A stretch of 64,000 nt of DNA, taken from Trichopria drosophilae. Its lineage: Eukaryota; Arthropoda; Insecta; Hymenoptera; Diapriidae. Position 1 is the first letter of the stretch; each line of letters begins with the position of its first letter. Positions 1 to 11,494 of this stretch are shown here, piece by piece. The stretch lies in assembly GCA_030407085.1 (NCBI GenBank), contig CM059584.1, positions 59,907,501 to 59,971,500 on the forward strand. Reading direction: 5' to 3'. A program made the position numbers and the translations under genes. The notes beneath the pieces were generated by a model. That model saw only the letters and a program-made list of their open reading frames with translations. It searched no databases and was not told the DNA's origin.

Positions 1-430
1 TCACTCCCAGGGTGGCTTAGAAAACCACCCCAGTCGGCAGTTACGTAATCGGTTACCCCTAGCACAAAATATCGGTCGGCCGCGTAATGTGCCGAGATGT
101 TTACGTTTAATTTAGAAGTATGTCTATAGCGATGTCCTTATTGCTTAATTATATTAAGTACATATGTAATTTTTATTTGAGTTGACATGTTTTCGTGCTG
201 TCTTTGTCACTTGTAAATATCGGTCCCTGTCGCACTCGTTGTTGACGTCTCAAGGAGCATATATTTAGCGTACTGGGGCCGCATACATAAGGTGTAGGTG
301 TTGGTGTGCGGCGCAGTGGGATAGGAATGCCCCTCTTCCCGCACTCCAATTTTGCGTCCCCATCATTGCGTTTCATTTGCGATTTTGCGTTTTTATTTTG
401 CGATCCTTTTATTATTTTAATATGCGATAT
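1..430. other. Unannotated sequence left of the first foldback
   Basis: No open reading frame with recognisable content, no tRNA and no repeat shared with the rest of the window. It is the left flank of the palindromic element that begins at 434. Only short open frames are present and none resembles a known protein. Confidence 0.6.
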
Positions 431-433
431 TTA

Positions 434-1980
434 GGTCCGAAGTAATAGTCGCGGCTCAAGCCGAAGCTTAGCTGAGCGGCTCAAGTACCGGAAGTAGCGT
501 GTTCCAAAAGACATATGAAAAAATACTTATATAAGTGTATCGAACCGAACCAATCCATGTATGTACACGTATACCGCGACCTTTAAGTCGTAACAATTCG
601 CCGCCAGACGATTTAAAAATTCAAAATATTAAATTGGACATTCCGAAAAAATTGTGTTTTAGTAAAATTGTAAACGACAGATATGAGTAAACAAACAGAA
701 GTAAGTGGTAAATATATGTACAAGTTTGTTGATGCATCGTTGTATTGATGTATGGTTATATGTCTTAAATTAATTCCACTTGTCCATGAAAATTACTGTT
801 TTTAATTTTTTTTTACCAAAGAATCAGAAAAATCACCTAACAATCGATGTCTTTTTTGGCTGTGCATATTACTTTGAACTTTAATTCATGTGTGTAATGC
901 TCTGCCAAGAATAAATTAAACCTCTACGTCACAGTAGCATACATATATGTCACCTTATGAAATGGGTTTGTTATTAAGTTTATTTTATTAATATTTTACA
1001 TTTTTAAAGTTATTTTATGATGAAATTATTATTCGTAATAAAATATTCTGTTTACTGAAGGAATGCATTGAAATCCTTGAAGTAAATTGTAATAACATGT
1101 TGAGGATGATTTTAATTTAAAAAATATTAATTTAAAAATGTGACATTTTACGTATATTACAACAGTGGCGTTAAAATTAAATAGTATAATGCAAAGAAAG
1201 TTTTCTAGCATTTTTGTTTCAAATAAATACTTTTATTTTACGGTTTCTCAGTTATTGGTCACTTTATGCGAAGGAAGTTTTCAGCATTGTTGTTTCAACT
1301 AAATGTTTTTAATTGTACGATTTCTAAGTTGCTGATCAATTTGTGCAAAGAAAGACTTCCTGCATTTTAGTTTTGAATAAACATTTTTATTTCTACTATT
1401 TCTCAGTCGAAAGATTTAATATCTGAAAATGTCCTTACGTAATGATGTAATTTAACATTTTACTCCCTAATAATGAATTGTTTGACTGATATTTTTCTAT
1501 GAAATAAGTTTTTAAATATTTTTGTTACGAACTGTTATAAGTACATTTTCTTCAACATTGATTTATTGTAAGGTATTATAGTAGTCACATTTTTAAGCCC
1601 TTCATATGTCACCTTAACTTATAAATTTCTGTAATCAGAAATGCATTACAATGTGTAGTCTTTAATTCATTCTATCATTTTAAAATTCGCTATTTGACTT
1701 TGATAATTGGGATACAGTTTTTCTACAAAATTTTTTCAAAATATTTTCTAATGAAATTTCGCAAATAATTTTTTGTAATAGATTTTGCCAACTTGTATAT
1801 TTTTTATCTAAAGTCTTCCTTCGACACATGTTTTACCATATATGCAATATCTTAGATTCAAAATCTAGTTGCGAGAAGACTTTTAAGACCGACAGGCAAT
1901 TTCAGATCCGAAACCTTCTTTCGTAGAGAATTGTACCAGCGATACAAGATTTAAGGTCTAAAACTTTGTTTACAACAAAA
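434..1980 (+). repeat. Left arm of foldback 434-3961
   Basis: Pairs with 3961-2037 on the other strand with only occasional mismatches. It includes the end-proximal TTCGGCTTGAGC block (antisense here) and the inner TTTAAGGTCTAAAACTTTG block next to the loop. Confidence 0.9.
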
Positions 1981-2036
1981 AAAAAAGTCTTGTCGAAAGA
2001 AGGTTTTAGAACCAAAATATGTCATCGGTGTTAAAA

Positions 2037-3961
2037 TTTTGTTGTAAACAAAGTTTTAGACCTTAAATCTTGTATCGCTGGTACAATTCTCTACGAAAGA
2101 AGGTTTCGGATCTGAAATTGCCTGTCGGTCTTAAAAGTCGTCTCGCAACTAGATTTTGAATCTAAGATATTGCATATATGGTAAAACATGTGTCGAAGGA
2201 AGACTTTAGATAAAAAATATACAAGTTGTCAAAATCTATTACAAAAAATTATTTGCGAAATTTCATTAGAAATTTTTTTTTTTTTTTTTTTATTAATTAA
2301 TTAACGGGCGGAATCGCCCTTTTTTACCAAATTATTGCCGTATTAAATCGTAAGATTTAGCGAGAGCTGCAGATCGACTTAGAAAGATGGCGCCATACTT
2401 CACATTTGTGTATGAAATGTAGGACTGCAGAAACCTACACCCAGTACAGCAGCGGTCTTGAGTCGATTTCCGCCAGATAAACAATACTTTCGAAACGTAA
2501 ACACAAACAACGTGGCTCGGCTTACTAACAGCGAGCTGCTGCTTGAAAACGAAATCGAAAAATTGTTCACCAGACGGGGATCGAACTCACGACCTACGAC
2601 TTCGTAGTCCAGTGCGTTAACCGCCTGAGCCACGAAGCCGAATATTTTGAAAACATTTTGTAGAAAAACTGTATCCCAATTATCAAAGTCAAATAGCGAA
2701 TTTTAAAATGATAGAATGAATTAAAGACTACACATTGTAATGCATTTCTGATTACAGAAATTTATAAGTTAAGGTGACATACGAAGGGCTTAAAAATGTG
2801 ATTACTATAATACCTTACAATAAATCAATGTTGAAGAAAATGTACTTATAACAGTTCGTAACAAAAATATTTAAAAACTTATTTCATAGAAAAATATCAG
2901 TCAAACAATTCATTATTAGGGAGTAAAATGTTAAATTACATCATTACGTAAGGACATTTTCAGATATTAAATCTTTCGACTGAGAAATAGTAGAAATAAA
3001 AATGTTTATTCAAAACTAAAATGCAGGAAGTCTTTCTTTGCACAAATTGATCAGCAACTTAGAAATCGTACAATTAAAAACATTTAGTTGAAACAACAAT
3101 GCTGAAAACTTCCTTCGCATAAAGTGACCAATAACTGAGAAACCGTAAAATAAAAGTATTTATTTGAAACAAAAATGCTGGAAAACTTTCTTTGCATTAT
3201 ACTATTTAATTTTAACGCCACTGTTGTAATATACGTAAAATGTCACATTTTTAAATTAATATTTTTTAAATTAAAATCATCCTCAACATGTTATTACAAT
3301 TTACTTCAAGGATTTCAATGCATTCCTTCAGTAAACAGAATATTTTATTACGAATAATAATTTCATCATAAAATAACTTTAAAAATGTAAAATATTAATA
3401 AAATAAACTTAATAACAAACCCATTTCATTAGGTGACATATATGTATGCTACTGTGACGTAGAGGTTTAATTTATTCTTGGCAGAGCATTACACACATGA
3501 ATTAAAGTTCAAAGTAATATGCACAGCCAAAAAAGACATCGATTGTTAGGTGATTTTTCTGATTCTTTGGTAAAAAAAAAATTAAAAACAGTAATTTTCA
3601 TGGACAAGTGGAATTAATTTAAGACATATAACCATACATCAATACAACGATGCATCAACAAACTTGTACATATATTTACCACTTACTTCTGTTTGTTTAA
3701 TCTAATCTATCTATATCTGTCGTTTACAATTTTACTAAAATACAATTTTTTCGGAATATCCAATTTCATATTTTGAATTTTTAAATCGTCTGGCGGCGAG
3801 TTGTTACGACTTAAAGGTCGGTATACGTGTACATACATGGATTGGTTGGGTTCGATACACTTATATAAGTATTTTTTCATATGTCTTTTGGAACACGCTA
3901 CTTCCGGTACTTGAGCCGCTCAGCTAAGCTTCGGCTTGAGCCGCGACTATTACTTCGGACC
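2037..3961 (-). repeat. Right arm of foldback 434-3961, interrupted by a SINE
   Basis: Reverse complement of 434-1980, broken only at 2273-2640 by the SINE insertion. The uninterrupted left arm shows the pre-insertion sequence at the junction (TTAGAAAATATTTTG in this orientation). Confidence 0.9.
2273..2640 (-). mobile_element. tRNA-derived SINE (family 1)
   Basis: On the minus strand the element starts near 2640 with a tRNA-like head. A pol III A box (TGGCTCAGGCGG) lies at about 2621-2632 and a B box (GAGTTCGATCCCC) at about 2576-2588. A body of about 250 bp follows, and the 3' end is a poly(A) tail, seen as poly(T) at 2273-2292 on the plus strand. It is absent from the matching place in the left arm of the foldback, which proves it is a later insertion. 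A shorter relative lies at 52622-52828, sharing the body motif GATGGCGCCATAC. It is a SINE rather than a functional tRNA, because the anticodon arm is not a clean cloverleaf and a long body follows. No clear target duplication is visible. Confidence 0.85.
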
Positions 3962-3964
3962 TTA

Positions 3965-5383
3965 GTGATTACATTCAGTTTCTTCTTTTCAATATTTGTG
4001 TGTAAAAATGTAGTGCGTACCCGATCATTATTTGACGATTAGATTACGTAAGTATATTTAAGTTGCGTCCCCCATAATTTCCTTTTTCCTTTTTCGTTAC
4101 GTTACTTCGGTCATATTTAAAGAAATTTCACCTTAGAGTCGAACACGAACCCCAATCCTTTTCATTCCCTTTGCATGTCCAATTATTTGCATCGTTATTT
4201 TATTGTTAATTATTTTAGCATTTTCTCTTAAATTGTAAATATATATTTGTTGTTATATTATTTTGTTTAAAAAATCTTATTTATTAACCCGACCCAAAAA
4301 TCGCGGTTATACAATATTAATTACGAGAAAAAAGAAATTATTAATTATATTTCCTAAAGGATAGGTCCAACAGTAGGAGTATGAGTCTCTATCTATTTGT
4401 AATGAAATGTACGGAAACAAGGAGAGGATGCTTAATACTGCGCGAAGAATCAATATTAACATAAAAAAAGTTTTCACGATATTTACCAAAAATTCAATCG
4501 TTGTATTTGTCTGTCATCGATCTAAAAGTTAGTTCTCTACCTTACCAAGCGATATGTGTTAGAATTCATTAAGCTTGATCGGTATGAACGTTGGATGTCT
4601 TTATTGTGATATTGTCTACTGTAAACTATTAAACAAACAAATCGCTACATTGTATGAAGAAAGCCGAAACATTAAATTTACAAATCTTTTATTCCTAACC
4701 GTCTTTTTTTATCAAGAGAAATTATAAAAATAAATTCCATTACGATTTAAAACGCGATAATCATCATATCCAGGACATTTATCGATAAAATTCTTTCAAC
4801 TTTGATCCTAGTACAGTTTAAGATTCAACAAAGCCGACAAAATTATACAATTTGTGGAAAGGAGTTATTAGTTAATTTATTTTTGGGTTTGTTTTTAATG
4901 GTAGGTCAGTAACAGGATGTTTTGCCATCTTCAGACAAGAAGTGTCGACAAAAGTTTCCAGGTTTACATGTAATTCAGACTTTCCTTTACACCTATACCA
5001 ATCAAATATTTGTTTCTGTGAGTTACTCGTAAAACTTCTACCCATCGTTCCTTCTCGTGTGACAATAATGAACAAACTCAATTAAATAAAATATTCTATG
5101 AATTTGGACTCGGTTCGCATTAAAAAAGAAGCGTCCTTTTCAATTAAGGGTTAGAAAAGTATTGAAATCATTATTAGACTCATTCATTAGCATATAAGTT
5201 AAAGATTCATTAAAGCGAACAAATGATTTAAACTCTACTACTCGTCCGTACTTCATTAGGCATCTTTTGTATTTATTAAGTGAGTCTCAATGTAAGCAGT
5301 TCAAGATTGGAAATAGAAATTAGAGAGCACAGTTCAATTAGTCAAAACCTCGTTTGTCTTTTAATACAAAAAAAAGTATCTAA
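3965..5383. other. AT-rich spacer, nothing recognised
   Basis: Low-complexity AT-rich sequence between two transposons. The short open frames here (for example 4307-4489 and 4872-5081, both minus) show no motif I recognise. No long repeat shared with the rest of the window was found. Confidence 0.5.
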
Positions 5384-5676
5384 TAAGGCTTTAACATAAT
5401 TTTTTTAAATATGTTCAATAGATAGTAAATGCAAAGTCATACTACTAGAATTTTTTTTTTTTTTTTTTAAGAATAAAAAACAGGTGAAAATGACGATTAA
5501 AACATCCGATAAAATAACTGCTCCGAAAAAGCTCCGGAAACCGCCGAGTGTTGACGATGTCTTCCGAAACGGCGAGTGACGTCACGATACTAGTTCGCTC
5601 CGTTTTTCAAATCAAATTGACATTAACGTCTTACAAAATTGTCAGGTTTGAATTATTTACTGGAAAAAAGTATATT

Positions 5677-5848
5677 ATGAGTACCTACAAGTATTGTTTT
5701 GTGCAAAAATACAACTAAAAATGCGCCTGACAAAATTTTTATTCACGTGCCAAGAGACTTGAACCGTCGGAAAACATGGTTTCAAGTAGCTCGACGTACA
5801 GAAATGAGCGAAAAAACAACTTATTATTGCTGTGAGGATCATTTCAAT
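5677..5848 (+). pseudogene. THAP-type zinc-finger first exon, frameshifted
   Basis: A candidate ATG at 5677 is followed by a Tyr-Lys-Tyr-Cys-Phe-Val stretch, then one frame change, then a stretch from about 5702 with the remaining THAP hallmarks: Cys, a conserved Pro-Arg-Asp segment, Trp in KTWFQ, and a closing CEDHF (C-x2-H). THAP domains bind DNA through a C2CH zinc centre and are common in transposases and their derivatives. The exon ends in a canonical GTAAGT donor at about 5849, so it looks like the first exon of a longer plus-strand gene whose remaining exons are missing. The frame break near the first Cys pair makes this copy non-functional. The call rests on zinc-ligand order and the Trp, not on a database search. 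Confidence 0.6.
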
Positions 5849-5948
5849 GTAAGTAACGAATATAATTTTTTATTTTTTTGTATATAATATTATTATTTTT
5901 ACGTATATGAGAAATATATTTAGTATAGGTAGAAAATAAATAAATATT

Positions 5949-7217
5949 CGAAGCTGTTATTTTGCCATATCTCAATTCGTGCCACAGTAAGTTGTCTTTT
6001 TGCTCTTGAGTACGCAGTTCGACTTGTTCAAAATTATTTTCCATCCTCGTAGAAGCAAATGTTAAAAAATCATCTGCCGCTATCAGTCCTCCGTGATCAA
6101 TGAAGGAAATCAATAACTGATGAATACTTAGCGAGCCCAAATCATCTGGTAGGATTTAATTATGCCTCGTTAAAGCACTAACCAGTTTTTTTCCTTCGCT
6201 GTCTCCAAAACTGTCCTTAGGAAAAGGAAGTTATCCGGAAGATGACTTGGTGCATTAACACTACTTGTACCGCACAGTTCATTGGTGGTGATAGCTTTCT
6301 TCACCGTACCTATGGTAGACAATGCTGATCGTTTCCAATAACATTGTACCTCGTTTGGAGAAGGACTTTCTGTCTTCCGATGAATCCACATCAGGAAAGC
6401 CACAGAATGCTTACATCCACCTGTAATATAAATTCCACATATAAATTTACATTTTTAATTTTAATCGAATTACATATAAACCTTTTTCATTATACAAAAT
6501 TTAATTAGAATTTATTAAAAATTATTAATAATATTGTTTCAAAATTACAAAATTTGTCGAATGTGAGTACAACTTATATTGCTTAAAAAAGATATCGACA
6601 ATACCTCTGAGGCTATATAAGTTTTCATAAGGTTTGTATATCCTTTATATAGATGGAATTTGTTATTACGTATAATAAATTTCACCTATAATTTCATCGT
6701 ATTCACCATATATTTTCCTGTATGACATACCGTACAAATTTTTTTAACATTTATTTCTATTCTAGCATAATGAGTAATATAAAAAAATACCTGATGATGC
6801 TGCACAATCATGGCATTGTACATCTTGGACAACATTATCTTCGTCGTTTACTATGACAGATACATCATAGCTCTTACTGCGAACTCGATGCTCCGGACAG
6901 ACTTTGCCTTTGACGGTGCACACTTTTCCTTCTCTCTGGAGGTAAACATAACCTAGGGCTGCATCTCCATAGCTTTCACGTGCAGAGCTAAAACATAATA
7001 TTAATTTAAAATAAATTTTCTGTTCAAAATAAAAACTGATCAATGTGAGCTAATTTAAGTCATATGTATGAATATATATAGGTACTTACACTGATGTTTT
7101 TACACCTCTACTTTCTCCAACATTAAATCGGTCGTCTCCTTTTAAAAAATCGAGAACCATAAATACATCTACTTTTGGTAGATTTGTAGAATCTGCTTTG
7201 ACAAATCCAGGCTCCAT
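5949..7217 (-). pseudogene. SWIM zinc-finger / YqaJ nuclease-like protein, broken
   Basis: Three minus-strand exons can be read. Exon 1 runs 7217-7090 (starts MEPGF, donor GTAAGT). Exon 2 runs 6987-6791 (ESYGDAALGYV, then VCPEHRVRSKSYDV, then CHDCAASSG). Exon 3 starts at 6420 with GGCKHSVAFLMWIHRK. The CHDC...GGCKH pattern is a SWIM-type zinc finger. After a stop near 6173 and a frame change, the sequence continues with LLWHELRYGKITAS, the start of a YqaJ-type (lambda exonuclease-like) nuclease domain, and then loses homology at about 5949. This combination is familiar from multicopy uncharacterised insect and cnidarian proteins. The catalytic half of the nuclease is missing, so this copy cannot be active. 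The role of such proteins in transposition is not established. Confidence 0.7.
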
Positions 7218-7563
7218 TTCGTTCACTATCACTTGATAATTAACGTTTAAACTAATTTATAACGTTATAGCAATACATAAATTTAAAATCAGTAGTATCG
7301 TGACGTCACGAGCGGATGGACCAATCACAGCCGTTTTCGGAACAGATGAAAATAATTCAAATCTCATTGTTTTTAATTAATTATTGTGATGTAAATATAC
7401 AACAAAATAACAAAATATTTATATCATTATGCTTTATTGACCATAAATTTTAATGTATATTAAAATTATTAGAATCTGGAAATTATGTTAAAGCCTTATT
7501 CGAGAGTAGCAAAATGGATGTACAAGTAAACTATGGAAAAACAGACAAATCTCAATAATATAG

Positions 7564-8049
7564 TGTTCGCGCGGCATCCGCGACCGTGCCGAAATTGGTA
7601 TGAGTGGCGACATCTGCGGGCGTCGCTAGACGGTTCGTCGTACTCGCGCTAATTAAGTACCGATCGTCGCGATCATTAATCTGATTATTCAAATCACGCG
7701 CGCAATAAACTGACCAGTAATAACCTTCGCGGTCTTGAAGGATCCAGTGGCGGTACCTGGTTCCGGAGGTGTTCTTCCTGGTCAGTCTGGAACCGATCGC
7801 AAAAGGTCACCCACGTGTGCACCATTGTCGTAACCTTTTGGAATTTTCCAATTTGCGCTTACGCCGCGCCGCAAGAGATTCCTCGCGATCTTCGCAATTT
7901 TAGTTTAGTATTCATTTAATGTAATTTTCATTAGTGTAAATAAAGTTTATATAGTGTAAATTAGCGTTGACTCTGCTACAAACCTGACCCGCACCCGCAC
8001 GCCAGAGGTCAATGATTTTTAATGTTAAAATCAGGGCCAGGAGCGAACA
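7564..8049 (+). repeat. BEL 5' LTR
   Basis: Begins TGTTCGC and ends GCGAACA, a perfect 7 bp inverted terminus, and is followed within a few bases by a primer-binding-like site. A candidate transcription and polyadenylation area lies near 7940 (AATAAAG). The right boundary was set by comparison with the second BEL element, where the LTR also ends in GAACA just before the same primer motif. Confidence 0.75.
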
Positions 8050-8052
8050 TTT

Positions 8053-8071
8053 GGCGATCCTGCCAGGATCC
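8053..8071 (+). other. Primer-binding site of BEL element
   Basis: TGGCGATCCTGCCAGGATC lies 3 bases after the LTR. The same motif occurs at the matching position of the minus-strand BEL element (30497-30518), which supports function as the tRNA primer site. The tRNA identity was not determined. Confidence 0.7.
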
Positions 8072-8313
8072 TGCAGTGAGAGTTATACAAATGGTGACAT
8101 TTGAATCGCGAGTGAACGCTGATTATTATTATATTTTGACGGTCAAGAAAAATCAACGTCGGTACTTTCAAAAAAGTAACCTTGCGGGTGCAGTGCAGTG
8201 TTGTGAAAATTAACGATCGAATCAAATCTCGATCATTTCCGTCATCACTCGGCGATTTTTAAATCGAGTGAAGACCACAGCTCCAATCGCGTTCAATCAG
8301 TGTGACGTCACTA

Positions 8314-8697
8314 CTGCCGTACCCCGGAAGAAAAGTCGTATCTCCATTTTCGGTGAAATTGGGATATAATTATATTTATATTCCTTATAATGCAATGCAT
8401 TATTTCCTGAAAGAAAATATCTGAAATATTTGTTATTAGTTACAAAAAAAAGAAAAATACTTTTATTAGAAATACAGTATTTCTGGTATAATTTGGCTAA
8501 AAGAAGCGCAAATTAAAAAATGAATGTATTTTATTATAAAATCATATCCCAAGATTCTTTGTATAATGAAATATCCTGTATATTTTCTAAAATTAATCGT
8601 TAAATTAAGTAATTTAGTTTTTGGTTAGAATCGATTTATTGGCAATACGTCAAAATCGAAAAAATGGAGATACGACTTTTCTTCCGGGGTACGGCAG
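8314..8697. mobile_element. MITE inserted in the BEL leader
   Basis: The 384 bp AT-rich element is bounded by inverted repeats of about 36 bp that start CTGCCGTACCCCGGAAG at the left and end in the reverse complement at 8697. ACTA is duplicated outside both ends (8310-8313 and 8698-8701). It has no coding capacity. It lies between the primer site and gag, so it landed in an existing retrotransposon copy. Confidence 0.85.
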
Positions 8698-9154
8698 ACT
8701 ACGTCTCAGCTGTAATACTCGGCTCTCCTCGGCCGCGCCGAGAGATCACGAGTCACAGTCGTGACGTCAGCAAGAGTTGGGCAGTCGATCGGCTCCCTTC
8801 TTCTACCTTTATTGCCACGGAAACCGCTCAAGGGCCAGTCAGCGCTGCTCGCGCTATCGACCACACCCTTTGTCTACTATCGATTGCAGATTAGTAGATC
8901 ATTCCTTTGATTAATGGTGGCAAAATCTTGTCACACCTCCAAACGCACCGTATAGGCGAAATCACGCGCCACTTAGGGGAAATAATTTTCCGTCGCACAA
9001 TTGCGCGACGAGTATTTCCTTGCTTTTGAAAAGCCATTAATACGCGGCAATATTTCTCGAATTGACAAGTGATTCGGCGCATTGAAATTTCATTTATTTT
9101 GCATTCGGTTGCAATTTCTGTAGTATTTTGTCGAATTACGTAAACAAGCGCAAA

Positions 9155-11494
9155 ATGTCAAAACGCGCAGAGACAACCGACGAATATCATCGATTTGTGC
9201 AGCAAGTTGCTGCACAAGTAGCTGCGTTCGCATCGATCGAGCGAACTGTAAACGCATTAAAAAAGCCGCTCACGTTGGAGCAAGCACAGACACGCTTAAG
9301 TGTCATTGAGAAAATGTGGGCTGAAATCAGCGAGCGTGACATCTCGATGCTCGAATTCAAGGGTTCTCCTGAGTGCCTCGAAGATGACTACTTCGCCGAG
9401 CAATTTATGGCCAACGGCGAAGATGTATACATCGACACTGTCGCCCAACTGACAGCTGTCATCAACATGCTACAAGTGTCAACACCGGCTACGCCTTCAA
9501 CGTCAGCAGCGGGACTACTCAACGCAGATCGACGCACGCAAGTACCTGCGATTAAGTTACCGCGATTTTCGGGAATATTTTCGGATTGGGTAGAGTTTCG
9601 CGAACATTTCAAAGCGCTAATTATAAATAACAATTCGTTTAATAATTTCGAAAAATTGTATTACTTAAAATCATGCCTCGACGGCGAGGCCGCGCAATTA
9701 TTAAAGAATATTTTTGTCACCGCGGACAATTTTGATATCGCATGGAGAATGTTAACTGATCGGTACGAAAATAAGACGCGCTTACTACATATTCAGTTAA
9801 CGAAATTGTTTGCTCTAAAAGCTATTTCGCGAGAAAGCTCGCCAGTTGAGCTGCGACTTCTACTCTATTCCGTGACAGAAATTATCGACGCACTAATAAA
9901 ATTAGAAAGACCGGTCTGCAATGACATTTTTATGTTTATCGTTGGTCAACGAATCGACCAAGCAACGCGTGAGGCTTGGGAACTCTCTCGAGATACCGAT
10001 GATTTTGCGACATTTGACGAAATGTCAAGATTCTTAAATAAAAAAATTCGCGCTCTTGAAGCGTCGCAAAACTTTGCTCGGGCTGTCAGATCGTCGGTCC
10101 CACAAGTGCGCGTCAAATCCTCGGCCTCACACGTTCAAGCGCATCATCTCGTGCAACGTTCTGCAGATACATGCAAATTGTGCAACGAAACGCACACCCT
10201 TTATAAATGTGCACGATTTATTGCGAAATCAGTATCCAAACGGTGGGATTTTGTGAGGCAGATTCACTCATGCACGAACTGTCTATCGCAATATCACCGC
10301 TTAAGCGCATGCAAAAGCGAGCGAGCTTGCAAAGAATGCAAAAAACGGCATCACTCGCTCCTGCATACACAGTCAACGCGCGATAATACGCCAACATCGG
10401 CAGCTTCTGCGGAAGCGAGTGCACAACCCTCTGCAGTAGACATAAGTTTTGTTCAAACGCATTTAAGCACTCCTAAAGTGCCAGCGCATGTGCTCCTCGC
10501 AACCGCATGGGTTGTAGTGACCTCGGCGTCGAACCGCACGGTCAAACTACGAGCGTTATTAGATCTCGGATCTACGCACACTTTTATTTCGCGCGAAGTC
10601 GCAAACGCGTTACGCACCAAAATGTATGCTACATCCGTGATGGCAAGCGGACTTGGGCAATGTGAATCTACTAAAGTGGACAAAATTGTGCCTATTTCCG
10701 TAAGTTCTGTACGTGATCGGGGTTTATGTTTATCTACTGACGCTCTCGAGATCGATAAAATTACAGATTACGTTCCCAAGTTCCGCTTTCCAATATCGCA
10801 TTGGCCGCATCTAGAAAATCTAGAACTCGCAGATGGCTGTCCGACCGACGATACGCCAATACACATGCTCATCGGGTCGGATATTTATCCTTACACGATC
10901 TGTGACGGTATAAGGCGTGGTAAGAGCGACGAGCCGGTGGCGATGCGAACCATTTTTGGGTGGGTGCTGTCTGGGAACAGTAATACCCCTTGCCCTCCAT
11001 CAAACTCTGCATCAGTGCATGCGCTTCATGCTGTTACAGATAACAGCTCTTTACAAACAGCAATAATGCGTTTCTGGGAGGTAGAGGAAATTTCGACCTC
11101 TACGCGTCTCTCAGATGACGACGAACGCTGTGAGCGCCATTTCAAAGAGACACACTCACGCTCTCTAGACGGGCGTTACATCGTCCGTATTCCTCTCAAG
11201 GAATCTGCATCACGCGCTATCGGCAGCACTTACGCTCGCGCGGGACAATGTCTGCTCTCCACTGAGCGACGAATGGCCTCTCGGCCGCAAGAACGCGAAG
11301 CCTACTTAGGTTTCATAAACGAATACGCGTCTCTCGGACCCATGCGTATCGCTCCTGATTTCCCTACACCGTCGAACGCCATCTATCTACCACATCATCC
11401 TATGGTCAAGGATAGTAGTACGACCACCAACGCATTGTCTTCAATGTATCCGCGTTGTCAACTTCTGGCAAATCCTTTAACAACATTCAGTTGA
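9155..11494 (+). pseudogene. BEL gag-protease polyprotein and start of RT
   Basis: I place the start at the ATG at 9155 (MSKRAETTDEYHR), because the upstream in-frame codon at 9128 is TTG. The N-terminal ~300 residues form the BEL gag domain (for example LPRFSGIFSDWVEFREHF). Cys/His knuckles follow (CKLCNETHTLYKC, CTNC, CKECKKRHH). A retroviral-type aspartic protease comes next: ALLDLGSTHTFIS gives the D-x-G-S active site, with the typical D[ST]G altered to DLG, and IFGWVLSG closes the region. The ORF then enters the RT N-terminus (IYLPHHPMVKDSSTTT) and loses frame at about 11450, so gag-protease is intact in frame but the polyprotein is not. Confidence 0.9.

Larger units (their letters stand above)
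434..3961. mobile_element. Long foldback (palindromic) element, PIF/Harbinger-like target duplication
   Basis: The left arm (434-1980) and right arm (2037-3961) are near-identical reverse complements separated by a 56 bp spacer. The terminus reads GGTCCGAAGTAATAGTCG and its reverse complement ends at 3961. A 3 bp TTA lies directly outside each end (431-433 and 3962-3964), which fits the TWA duplication of PIF/Harbinger elements. The right arm is about 378 bp longer because a SINE sits in it. The arms carry no transposase, so this is non-autonomous. The superfamily call rests only on the TTA and the terminus; the palindrome itself is read directly from the sequence. Confidence 0.85.
5386..7496. 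mobile_element. TIR DNA element carrying THAP (+) and SWIM/YqaJ (-) genes
   Basis: The terminal inverted repeats read AGGCTTTAACATAAT at 5386 and its reverse complement ending at 7496, with TA directly outside each end (5384-5385 and 7497-7498). Related subterminal blocks lie inside both ends: a GTGACGTCACGATACTA motif near 5575-5592 and its inverted counterpart near 7293-7310, each next to a TTCCGAAA(A)CGGC-type block. Inside are a THAP-type zinc-finger exon on the plus strand and a three-exon SWIM/YqaJ-like gene on the minus strand, converging on each other. The YqaJ domain is cut short at the point where the two meet, so this copy is internally deleted. I cannot assign it to a named superfamily. 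Confidence 0.7.

Noticed and set aside
1029..1211. Identical 60 aa open frames at 1029-1211 (-) and 3175-3357 (+) as a duplicated gene
   Set aside because: They are the same sequence in the two arms of the foldback. AT-rich, no motif, and the duplication is fully explained by the palindrome.
2567..2640. Functional tRNA gene on the minus strand
   Set aside because: A and B boxes are present, but a ~250 bp body and poly(A) tail follow, and the cloverleaf is not clean, so it is a SINE head.
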